From Centroberyx gerrardi (taxonomy: Eukaryota > Chordata > Actinopteri > Beryciformes > Berycidae), in assembly GCF_048128805.1 (NCBI RefSeq), contig NC_136016.1, positions 19,204,676 through 19,268,675 of the forward strand: a stretch of DNA of 64,000 bases. Direction: 5' to 3'. The position numbers and the translations under genes were made by a program. The stretch's first letter is position 1; each line of letters opens with the position of its first letter. This document shows, piece by piece, positions 1-9,809 of the stretch. The notes under the pieces are model-generated. The model worked only from the letters and a program-made list of their open reading frames with translations, searched no databases and had not been told where the DNA came from.

Positions 1-2030
1 TATACCAAAGGAAACCAAAGAGACAAGAGAGGAAAAAGATCTAACGTTGGTGAGTCCAGCTTTCTCTGGACGGAGCGCTGCTGTGTAGTAGATTTGGGTT
101 TCACTCTTAAATTTGAATTTGTCACTTCATGTGGGTGGAGAAGTGTCCAGGCGAAACAGTAAAAAAAGAAAGGCGTAAGCTGAAACATGTTGGAATCAAC
201 CCATAGTCTTTTTGTATAGAGAGACGAGTGCATCCATTTTTTTTTACTATTTTGCCTTGTCATTATTCCAATAGTCGGCACCTTGTTTGGGTGTGAGTTC
301 TTTTCTTGTCTTTTTTACAGAGAAGTAACCATACTGACACCAGAATTTTATTTGGGCAAATATGGTGAATCTATATGGTCTCAATTAGTGGGTCTCTTCT
401 CTGTTGCTGCCCCACTTTGTGATTTAGGCTGATAGGACAGGTGTATTTGTACATTACAATCTTGCTTAATGTGTTCTTGTGTGTATTTTACTCCAGTTGT
501 AATAAAACAACAGGTGCACCTCACACATTACCACCCAACCACCATCGCTGGAGAAAACCAAGAGAGAACATCATAAAATCGCTGCAGTTATGTGATTCCC
601 TCTCTTCTTTTCCTATCGCTTAGTTTCCCTTCCTTTATACCTTTATATATCCTTTGTACCTATCAGCAGACAACAGAAATTCAGTTGCTGACATCGGTGC
701 ACTTTGCCACAGCGTTGTGGGAATTATATATGATCCTAGATAAACACAGGCACAGGAAAGAGGAGTTTCCTGTCAGTTAAGCAGAGATAGTAAAATAAGC
801 ACTAAGTCAACTAATCTCAGCAGTATGCAAAACAGGCAGACCTGGTTCGTTGGAAACCGACCTGCACATTACAGAGAACAGCATGTTTGTGTAGGGAGAG
901 CAGCCTCTGCATGATTGAACGCATGTCAGCTCTCCTCACACATTGTCTTTTGAAGAAGATCTGTATCTGTCAATACATAGTTTGGCACCACTTCTGTTGT
1001 CTTGTGATGTGCGATCCTCCTCTGCTACTGGGCCGGGTCATCAGGAGGGAGAGTCAGGTCGTCAAACAGTATTTACTTAATAAAGTTATTGTGACGCCAA
1101 CTATGAATCTCCACATCTTAGCTGCGAATTTTCACCTCCCACAGTCCAGTGCCAACCTGGAAACAAAAGGGATGGAAGGGGCATTTTAGTTGTTAAACTG
1201 CTAATCCACCTGATTCTTGTTTTATTTTTTCATTTTGTTGACATCTTTGTTGCTAAGAATTTCTCTCATTTCTGTGGTGTTTCTGCACTGCACTTCCCAG
1301 AGATCACCCGTCAATCAAACAGTGGACTGTTTAGTCCAAACAAACCGCTGTTGCTGTTTGCCTGAGGATTTTTCCTGGGAAAGAGCTAACTGACACCGGG
1401 TGTGTAGAACGGCAAATGTAAAAACTTTCATGAACTGGATATAGGTTGAATAGATAGAGAGTAGCTAAATGGAAATTTATTGATATGAAAATGTAACAAG
1501 CTATTACTTTAAGACAAGTGGATTTCAGTGGTCATACATTTGTTTGTGACAGAGAACAAGACAAATTCATCAAATTAATTGTGAGAATACAAAACTTTTG
1601 ACAGCTTCAGTGGGAGACAGAAAGCACTGGTTTTAAAGGAGAGTCTCCTTATATGGTGTCTGCCTTCCCTATCTTTCCGGTCGCACCCTTCCCCTTCATT
1701 TCTATCTATGTTATCTGAACTTGTTTTCAATCACACCCTTGTGATGCAGCATTTAACATTTGCAAACCCTGCAACAACACAACCATGTTGTTTTCACCTG
1801 TTCATCTGGTGGCATTAAATACACCCAGTCAAGGTTATAGGACGCTGGTATACACAGCTAGTAAAATTTCACAGCACACAGGAATTAACCTTGAATATCC
1901 AACCATAATCCTTACAGTAGGTAGTTAAACAGAGAGATCATCGGTGTGTGTGTGTGACAGAAGGTAAATGATGATAAGGAAACTCCTGCAGTTCAGTGGC
2001 AAGACTGGCAGCGCGGAGGGTGAAGGATGA
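1..2030. other. Intergenic sequence without recognised gene
   Basis: No open frame here has family resemblance or a coherent set of splice sites. The sequence is AT-rich and looks unique, without long simple repeats. A pyrimidine-rich tract ending in an acceptor-like AG lies near 320, but the sequence after it does not read as a recognisable exon. An unrecognised exon of a gene off the left edge cannot be excluded. Confidence 0.5.
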
Positions 2031-2041
2031 CTGAGGTGAGG

Positions 2042-2267
2042 ACAGACACACACACACACACACACATATATACACACACACATCTATACACTGTTGCACG
2101 CAAGCAACGATAAAAGCCCACTGTTCACATTTTCTCTCTCTCTGTCTATCTCTCCTGCACACAAACCTCTGATCTGGTTGAGTGGGCTGCGTTCAGCACG
2201 TAATGACTGTGCTATGTGGTTTTTATTTTTCTTACTCCCGTAAAGTTGTCTCATGCTCTGCTGCCTG

Positions 2268-2318
<51 letters not shown>
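2042..2318. repeat. CA and GT dinucleotide arrays
   Basis: A (CA)n array with a short TA interruption occupies about 2042-2084, and a nearly pure (GT)n array about 2272-2316. They are of opposite sense and about 190 bp apart, so they could pair within one strand. Apparent frames through them consist of Thr-His or Cys-Val repeats and are not genes. Confidence 0.9.
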
Positions 2319-2497
2319 AGATGTTGAAACGTTGACAGACAGAGTTCACTGTTCTCATATTCACAATAACTGATGATGTGGTGTGATCGGTGACTGTAGC
2401 CAAAACTATTGCAGACATGTTTCAAAATGAGAGTTTGTGGAGGTGTTGTTCAATTTTTCAACTGACTTCCCGTTGAAAGCCCAGGCAGCTTGTATAA

Positions 2498-2651
2498 ACA
2501 CACACACACACACACACACACACACGATCAGACACACACATTCACGCATACTCTCACACACACACACACACACACACACATGCGAATATGTAGGCTCAAA
2601 CATACAGATATGGACACACAAACTCACACACACTCATATACAGACACACAG

Positions 2652-2686
<35 letters not shown>

Positions 2687-2690
2687 TGCA
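2498..2690. repeat. Interrupted CA microsatellite cluster
   Basis: Three (CA)n runs (about 2498-2525, 2555-2580 and 2660-2685) are joined by CA-rich degenerate sequence. A further short run lies at about 2833-2852. Both strands show long low-complexity frames here, none of which is a credible protein. Confidence 0.85.
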
Positions 2691-3049
2691 ACCTTGTAGC
2701 GAAATAAGCTACCGCTAAAATAAATAGAAGCATAAATGAATGAATCACACCACTCCATCCTCCATCTTTGTTTAGATGAACAAAGTTATTGTATATCTGT
2801 TCACACACACATACATTACATTGGCATGGAAACACACACACACACACACACAGAGGGATATCATGCATTCTAGGCCTACAGTGCCGAGGCGTTCAGTAAT
2901 TGAAAACAGGGCTGAATAATCTGAGAGAATGACAGCGCTGAAAGATTATGTGAACTCAAACATTAACACAATTAAGTGTGTGAGCACTGGAGTATGTCGC
3001 AGCATTAGACACTGTCTTAATAGTCCCTCAGCACAAAGACAGAGGAATG

Positions 3050-3087
3050 TGTATGTGTGTGTATGTGAGAGAGAGAAAGAGCGAGAG

Positions 3088-3133
<46 letters not shown>
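3050..3133. repeat. GT followed by GA microsatellite
   Basis: A short GT run grades into (GA)n, nearly pure from about 3093 to 3133. The pattern of GT or CA joined to GA recurs at 4.9, 14.4, 17.6 and 19.4 kb. Confidence 0.85.
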
Positions 3134-3135
<2 letters not shown>

Positions 3136-3578
3136 CATGCGTGTGTGTGATTATAACCCATATCGCCATGGTGCAATGAAGAAAGCCCAGAAGCAATGCA
3201 TCGGTTGCATTTGAGGCACCAAACGTTGCAAAACAAAGAAATATGGTTCTGTTTTAATATCAGTTTGATTACAAAACCAGAAATCCATCCAAAACACAAC
3301 TCGACCCTGTGCAGAGAAAAATACGCTGATAACAAATAGTCTTATTTTTTATAGCAGTGATCCGGTTGTTAAAGACAGACGCTTTATCAGACAGTGAGCA
3401 AATGATTCAATTGTCTCCTGGTGATTCCACGCCTTAGCAACAGCCGCCGGGTCGGCGTGGCGACGGCCGACTTCTGATTTATCTCGCGGGCTGCACTCAG
3501 GTGCTGTTTTGTTAACAGGATTGCAGCCATTTATAACTGTGTTTCATTACTGTACTAAGAGCCGATAAGATGATCACT

Positions 3579-3632
3579 CACACACACACAGAGAGACACA
3601 CACACGCTCGCGCGCACACACGCGCACGCACA
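3579..3632. repeat. CA/CG-rich alternating purine-pyrimidine tract
   Basis: CA dinucleotides interrupted by CGCG steps form a strictly alternating purine-pyrimidine run of the kind able to adopt Z-DNA. The 180 bp before it (about 3390-3560) is unusually GC- and CpG-rich for this region and free of repeats. Confidence 0.6.
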
Positions 3633-4249
3633 GGCGCTAATTCAATCTGCTGACAGGGAAACACGGCAAACAACATCCATTATGGCCACAGAGCTAATTG
3701 GTAATAGGGGGTGGGGGGGTGGGGGGGCAGAGGAAAGAGGGGAAGATGGGAGGCGGGGGCGGAGGAAAGGGGAAAGGGAGCTGGAGAAAGATTTCTTCAC
3801 TGAGGGGTACAGGACCTCCAGAGAATATTTCCCCTGTTTTTCACCGCCCAGTTTTGTAATTATTCATCACATCCACCTCTCCCACTCTCCCTCCATACCT
3901 AAAAAAAAAAAAAGGCCTCCTGAATCCAAGAGGACCATACCTTCTTTCCTCCCTCTTCCCGAAAACAAACCCTGACACTTGCAGTGATAACTCACGGTAA
4001 CTGTAATCTGTGGGAGGAGGGAAACTGGCGGAGGGGAGAAAACCTGCCAATAAAGTAAATAAACGCATCCGTCTAGACTGGCAGGGGACATTAAGGCCGA
4101 GCCCAAAATAAAGATGGCGTCTCGGCCCGGGTGGCATTAAACTGGTAGTGACATTTAATAACTCCCTCTCTCCCACTAGCATCCCCTTCCCACCCCCCCT
4201 TCGCTCATCTGACTCTCTATTACAATTAGAGATAAATCTTCTACTGTGG

Positions 4250-4347
4250 AGAGAAGGAGAGGAGAGGAGAGGAGAGGAGAGGAGGGAAGAGGAGAGGAGA
4301 GGAGAGGAGAGGAGAGGAGAGGAGAGGAGAGGAGAGGAGAGGAGAGA
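4250..4347. repeat. GGAGA pentanucleotide array
   Basis: About 95 bp of nearly perfect tandem GGAGA units with one or two single-base variants. All purines lie on the plus strand. More purine-rich sequence with GA runs follows to about 4760, ending in a run of G. Frames through it encode Glu/Arg or Ser/Leu repeats and are artefacts. Confidence 0.9.
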
Positions 4348-4879
4348 CAAGGTGGTGATGAATTACCTTCATTCATGCAAAGACAAAAATCTTTTAGGAT
4401 TCCTGGCTTTGGCTCTATTTATTTACTTCCTCCATCGCACCACATCAGCAACGGAGTGATGGTGGATGAGCGGCTGGAGAGGCAGACAGACCACCAGACA
4501 GATGGGAGTTGCCGAGAGAAATAAATAACGCCAGTGGAGATGTTGAATCCAGAGAAGGAAGAGAGAGGAAGAATAAAACAAAAAGAGAGAGAGAGAGAGA
4601 GAAAGAGAGACAGAGCAGGAATCAGCCTGAGGAAGAGAGAGATAAACAGAGGGAGATAGAAGAGGGAGGGAGCGATGGATGAGCAGATTTAGAGGGCAGG
4701 AGATAAGAGGAGAGATAAAAGCAGGGGGGAACAGAAGGAGGGAGGGAGGGAGGGGGGGGGGGATGCAGCGTACAATGTTTACATGCACAAATACGCTGTT
4801 GAACATGTCTGCTTACTTATGTCATTAGCTCAAGCTACTGAGCACGCACACAGCGGATGGCACATGCAGGTACCCAGGC

Positions 4880-4955
4880 GCGCACACACACACACACACA
4901 CACACATACACACACACACGAGAAAGAGAGAGAGACAGAGAGAGAGAGAGAGAGT
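4880..4955. repeat. CA plus GA compound microsatellite
   Basis: (CA)n at about 4880-4918 runs into (GA)n at about 4923-4954. A CT run and a (GT)n run follow at about 5046-5091. Confidence 0.85.
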
Positions 4956-5120
4956 GATGACATGTAGGTAAAAACAAAAGCCGCTGTGTTTCAGCAGTGA
5001 GAAACACCCTCTTCATTTTGGCAGATATCCTAATCCTGTTCAAAGCTCTCTCTCTCTCTCTCTTTGCGTGTGTGTGTGTGTGTGTGTGTGTATCTGTGTG
5101 TTGCCTATGAGCCTAATAAA

Positions 5121-6048
5121 CAAGCGTTTATTCTCATAAAAGAACATTTGCGTATGAGCTTGATAGAATATATGACACTTACATTCATATTTGTTCATAC
5201 AGACTGAGCAATTTTACATTGATTAGCCATTTAAAAGACGTCTAAACCGATATAGAAGTCTGGGCTAAAATTAGGCTACATAGGGTTTAAAAGTGAAAGT
5301 TTAGTAGACATCTACATCTTAGACTACATCTTCTGAGGTATATGACAAAAATAAAGCATTATCTTGTATATATGGACTTCTCTGGTGCATATGTTTGATA
5401 TTTACAGTTATTTACAGTTTATTTAAGTGTTTATGTATTATTTAAATATGTAACAATGTATTTACTGCTTTGTCTAAAACTGAACTATACATAGTTAAAA
5501 AGATCCTGGGCTATTTAAGAGCTAAAGAATAGATGCAACATTGAAATGACGTCTAGTGCTCAGTGGGTATTCTGCCTCTTGTCAAGGCATTGTGGACCCA
5601 TGCAGCACAGACTCCCAAAGTTTTGTGAATTGAGCACCAAATCTGAAAGGCCAAAGGATTATGTGACAATTGCAAAAACTGCACACGCCATTTTGACCTG
5701 ATCGTCACGGTTAAGTTTTCATTTTGATTTAGGTTAGGGTTAGGGTTAGGTTTAGGCGACTGAAACTTTGGTTAAGGTTTGGCCACTAAAACAATTTTGT
5801 CAACATTAGATAAATGATTAAAAATGATTAAATAAGAAAATGAAAACTTCACTCACAGTAGAAAATGTCTTGCACGAGTTGGGAATTGAACCTGAGTTAT
5901 CAGAGGCAAATGTCTAACCGTAACCCTAATCCAACCTCCACATCTTTACTTTGTATTCCTCTCACTTTTCACGTACGGAGCACATTATTTGCATTTTAAG
6001 ACATCGTGCTCATTTAAGACACATGATCATGAGGCCAAATTCAACTTT
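5121..6048. repeat. Repeat-like AT-rich segment with telomere-like hexamers
   Basis: The segment holds three consecutive GGTTAG-type units near 5733-5757, the reverse form CCCTAA near 5920, and on the minus strand near 5876-5925 a stretch ending in a GGTTCAATTCCC-like sequence that resembles a tRNA B box. This may be an old tRNA-derived SINE or a common fish repeat. A TTTATT at 5418-5423 could be the minus-strand poly(A) signal of the Siglec-like gene. Confidence 0.35.
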
Positions 6049-7915
6049 TCATGGGACCGCAGGCTGGTAGACATGTAAGTTTTCATAAATAGTACAGTCT
6101 TCATCACCAGCAGAGCAGCCCCTCACTTTGTCCAGTGTTTCGTATTCAGGAGACACGGACTGGATATCCAGAGCTGCGTAGGGGTCAGCGTTGGGGTCGG
6201 GAGGCTCTGGGACCAAACTGCTACACCTCTTCTTCATTTTGAGGACCAGAAAAGCCCCCGCCACCGTTATCGCAACAACCAACCCGACGCCAGCACTGGC
6301 CGCAAATATTTTAGAAAACATGCTTTTGTCTGCGGGTTTCAGGTATTTGCTGAGGTTCTGGGCCGTGGAGTTCTGAGCTGTGATGCGGTTCGCAGCCTCG
6401 CAGAGATACAGGTCATCGTCCTGGAAACCGGCAGCGACGATGAAGTCCTTTCTCCCTCCTCTCTGCAGCACCTCCTCTCCCTCTCTGCTCCTCCTGTACC
6501 AGGTGTATCCGTGCGCAGGAGGGTTGGCGTCGCTGCTGCAGGTCAGCGTCATTACACCGCCCTTTGTTGTTCCGTCACCTGGGATTTCAACCGACACCGT
6601 GGTGTTTCTGGGACCGTATCGGACGCCGAGATTGACAGCCGACGACGGGTGGTCTTCGTAGCCAGTCATAGCGCAGGAGTAGCTGCCTGCGTCCTCATTA
6701 CTGATCGGGTCCAAAGGCAGCAAGCTCGCGATTGCCCTGCTGCCACTTAGCAGCAGTCTGTTCTTGTACCAGATGTAGGCTGGGTCGGGGTTTGCAGCAC
6801 AGCCGGGGACACAAGTCAGTATTATCCTCTGACCCTCTGTCACTTCCTGCTCAGCAACAAGCGCTCTCCGGCCCTTAACAATCTCCTCCACCAGGACAGA
6901 CACAGCAGAAACACGGATATGGAGCCACACACCAGGAGAACCCATACAGGTCCTGTTGACTGAGAAATACCTGAAATAGTAGAGAAAAGAGGGTAACGCT
7001 TTATTTTCCGGGTCCGCTCTTTCCTAATAATTTCCTAGAAAGGAACTGTCCTGGAAAGAAACATGAAATTATGTTCTAATTATAGGGAAAATAGAGAAAG
7101 AGTTCAATGGTAGTTGGGAAGTACCTCCAATTTCTTCGGCTGTTTCCAAGACAGAACCATGAAATGATGTAGTAGTTTAGAAATTAACTAAAATTAATTC
7201 AACAAATAACTATATTATATAATGACCTCTGATAATTGACCTCTGCTTATTATTTTTCCAATAGTTTATAGTTTTGCAGTTCTTTCCAGAAAATTCTTTT
7301 AGAAATGTTCAGTATCTTATCAACTCCACCAGACTGCTTACATTTTCTGCATAGCTACTAGATCATTTCATGGTTCTTTCCAAGAAACTTCCTAAGAAAT
7401 TAACAGTTCCTTTCTAGGGAAATTATTCGGAAATTGTGGACTCTGAAAATAAGGCGTTACCTAAAAGAGTAATAGGACGTGTCGCTCTCTTTTAAGTCTG
7501 TGATTCTCAGGGTGCAGTCGTTCCCTCCACCTCTGGCGTACTGCATTCGACCTGAAAATGCCGTGACCTGGTTCAGGTTTTCAGGTTTCATTTTAGGGTC
7601 CAATCGTTTGGACCAGAACATGTCGGAGACCTGTGTGTTACTGGAAAAGGAGCAGGGAATCTCCACCGACGAGCCCTCGAAGCCGCAGATTTTGCTCTGC
7701 TTGTAGGTCACACACCGGATCGTAGCTAGTCTCCCTGAAGTACAAAACACAAAGTATACAGGCATTAGGAAGATGTTGAAGAAGAAGTTGAGAAGTTGAG
7801 ACCAAGAGGCCAAAAGTTGAAACTAGAGTAATAGCGATGGTGTGATGAAATCTTTACCTGCCACAGGAAATAACACTAAGAGAGAGGACAAAAATACACA
7901 TCCTGCTGCCTCCAT
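6049..7915 (-). CDS. Siglec/CD22-like inhibitory immunoglobulin receptor, transposon-split V-set exon
   Basis: Predicted type I membrane receptor of the sialic-acid-binding Ig lectin family, the group often labelled CD22-like in fish, acting at the leukocyte surface. Exons on the minus strand are 7915-7858 (start ATG and signal peptide), 7734-7461 (most of the V-set domain) and 6970-6049 (rest of V-set, two C2 domains, membrane segment, tail). Phases join to 417 aa. Family marks are the V-set Cys before Ser-Phe, Asp-Cys-Thr-Leu-Arg-Ile, and an F-strand Tyr-x-Phe-Arg. C2 cysteines lie near residues 164/210 and 255/301. The membrane helix is about 330-354. The tail has tyrosines near 375, 387, 406 and 412 in Tyr-x-x-Leu contexts, with Thr-Ile-Tyr-Glu-Asn-Leu resembling an ITSM. 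Intron 2 is almost entirely a 470-bp transposon. The third exon carries domains normally encoded by separate exons. The family call is firm. Whether the locus makes a functional protein is unproven. Confidence 0.72.
6992..7461. mobile_element. 470-bp hAT-like inverted-repeat element inside the Siglec-like V-set exon
   Basis: The ends are GGTAACGC at 6992-6999 and GCGTTACC at 7454-7461. The terminal inverted repeats extend for about 57 nt with roughly 85% identity by eye, both running to a shared TAGAAAGGAACTG block. Flanks are gAAAAGAG (6984-6991) and tAAAAGAG (7462-7469), an 8-bp target duplication matching at 7 of 8 positions, as expected for hAT-type transposition. The interior repeats an AACCATGAAATGAT motif on both sides and has no transposase frame, so this is a non-autonomous element. 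In gene orientation the terminal repeat begins one base before the predicted splice donor. Confidence 0.75.
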
Positions 7916-8867
7916 CGGTTCTTCAAAGGTGCTGTGGCAAGAAAATGGACATAAACGGCAATGAGAGAAGATATACGCAGATACAGGACATGAAAAGTTG
8001 TGTATTCTCTCTTATCTACACACTTTTGCGACCCCATCTTATATATTTCAAAGTTATTTACTGATTATGTCTGTAATACTGCCCAATATAATAATTTCTA
8101 AACATTTGATCATTTGTTTATCGTCACTTGATGATTTACTGTTGGTTCATGACTGCAAAATAACCTGCCGCAGGAACAACAGGGTCCAATTCAGCTGTCG
8201 TTGAATCAGTTTTGTTATTTATGAGTCTTGTTTGTGATGGGAAACGCAGCAGCTATATCATATTTAATCTGTCAGGCAAAAGCGTTGTGCCTCTGAAGAG
8301 TCAACCACAGGAACTGAGAGAGCATACTTATTTTCAGATCGACAGCCATGTATTTTTGACGAGACACGGCATATTTTGAACATATTTAATGGGTGCAAGG
8401 TTGTACGGCTTACCCAGCGCGTAAACTTTCAACTCAAGCAGGAAAGTGAAAACCTCCGGTCCATAAGTGGAGTTGCAAAGCCTTTGATGAGCGATGCCAC
8501 GTTGCAACCGTCACAATTAGAAATAAATGATCCTACTTACGATCGGACGGCGGTGCAGTCTGGTCAGTGATCATGGAAACAGCACAACATATTTGTGGTT
8601 GTGGTCGGCTAAAACAGGCTGCTGATGCTGCGGGCGTAGCAGACCTAGCTCCCTCCCTTCCTCTTCAATAAGCATGACTCACTGAACTTCATCTGTGCAC
8701 TGGTGACAATTGTGTCACTGTCACAGGTTAAATAAACAAGTACAGTATATTGGAAATGAAATCATAAGCAAAACAAATTTTTCAGTTTCATTACAAAATG
8801 CTACTCATTCATTTTGAGAAACAAATAGCTCAAAATTCTTTACTTCATATTCCAAAAAGACAGAATA
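7916..8867. other. Intergenic sequence upstream of the Siglec-like gene
   Basis: This interval should contain the promoter of the minus-strand receptor gene and any 5' untranslated exon. I could not fix a TATA box or transcription start. No further coding exon was recognised. Confidence 0.4.
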
Positions 8868-9166
8868 CACTGCAAAAACTGACAAATTTGACATTTTTTT
8901 CAGGATAATGTAACTTGTTGAAGGACATTTACTTGGTAAAAGTGAAATTGTCTTGGAGAAAGTTTCTTGTTTCAAGGTTTTCTTCATTGTTTTCATGATG
9001 ATTTCGTGAAAGAAGTCATTTTGGCATGAAAGAAGTGAAATTTATTGAAACCAGCAAGATTATCTGCCAGTGCAGTGAGATAATTTGACTAAAAATATCA
9101 TAAAATAAGCTTGATAGGTCTGGAAACGAGTTAAAATCACTGGACAGCTTGTCATTTTTGCAGAGC
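8868..9166. mobile_element. MITE-like element with CACTGCAAAAA ends
   Basis: CACTGCAAAAACTGACAAAT at 8868 is matched by the inverted sequence TTGTCATTTTTGCAGAG ending near 9165. Subterminal sequences are rich in tandem CTTG and AAAGTG motifs. There is no coding capacity. Short elements with this end sequence are common in fish genomes. No clean target duplication could be read, so the boundaries are approximate. Confidence 0.55.
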
Positions 9167-9626
9167 ACAATGAATAAATTCAAACCGGTAACATTTGGAA
9201 AGCAATGGACATATAAGCTAGCAAAACTTTAAACTAAAACGACAGTCTTATGTGATATTCCACAAGTTCCAAGTTTGCTCTCATGACAGCAATCTACTCT
9301 CATTATTTCTTATTGAACCAAAACTTTCCAAATACAAAACTGAGTATATCAAGAATACAACAACCCATTAGAAATTGTCACTTCTCCACTTGAGGCTGTG
9401 TAGATGTCAGCATCAGATGTCACCAAAATAAAAAATAACGAGGATTTTGCAGATTATTATAAGAGAGGAATTCCAATGACCAAGATAGCCAAACTAACAC
9501 TTTTTTAAAAGGGTTGAAGGAAGCAGGTATTTTCTTTAGGTGATTGTGGAATGTCCAGCACTGATCTCATTCCCTGCACCATAATAATACTGAATTATTT
9601 CCACAGCAGTGATAGTAATGCTAATT

Positions 9627-9800
9627 TCACTGCCCTCTCCCTGTCTGAAATATCATCTCTTCCTCTCTGCTCGTCTTCCACCAGATGTATTCATGCACAT
9701 GTGGGGTGGAAACACTGCCGCAGGTCAGAGTCTCTGCAGCGCCTCCTGAAGACACTTTGACTGACACTGTGGTGTGTCTGGGCCGCCTGTATCCTCGCTG
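9627..9800 (-). pseudogene. Ig C2-domain fragment, decayed paralogue of the Siglec-like gene
   Basis: Read on the minus strand, this encodes Arg-His-Thr-Thr-Val-Ser-Val followed by Leu-Thr-Cys-Gly-Ser and Glu-Tyr-Ile-Trp-Trp, collinear with the second C2 domain of the gene at 6.0-7.9 kb (Arg-Asn-Thr-Thr-Val-Ser-Val, Leu-Thr-Cys-Ser-Ser, Gly-Tyr-Thr-Trp-Tyr). It stops at 9627 just after the C strand, before the second cysteine, and its upstream sequence is not Ig-like. The same strand and close position suggest a local tandem duplication that decayed. Confidence 0.7.
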
Positions 9801-9809
9801 CTGACTGAG

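Noticed and set aside
1938-2162. Possible small minus-strand gene near the CA array
   Set aside because: Half of the frame is microsatellite translation and the rest has no similarity to anything recognised.
4246-4524. Glu/Arg-rich frames in the GGAGA array
   Set aside because: Low-complexity repeat translation with no conserved flanks.
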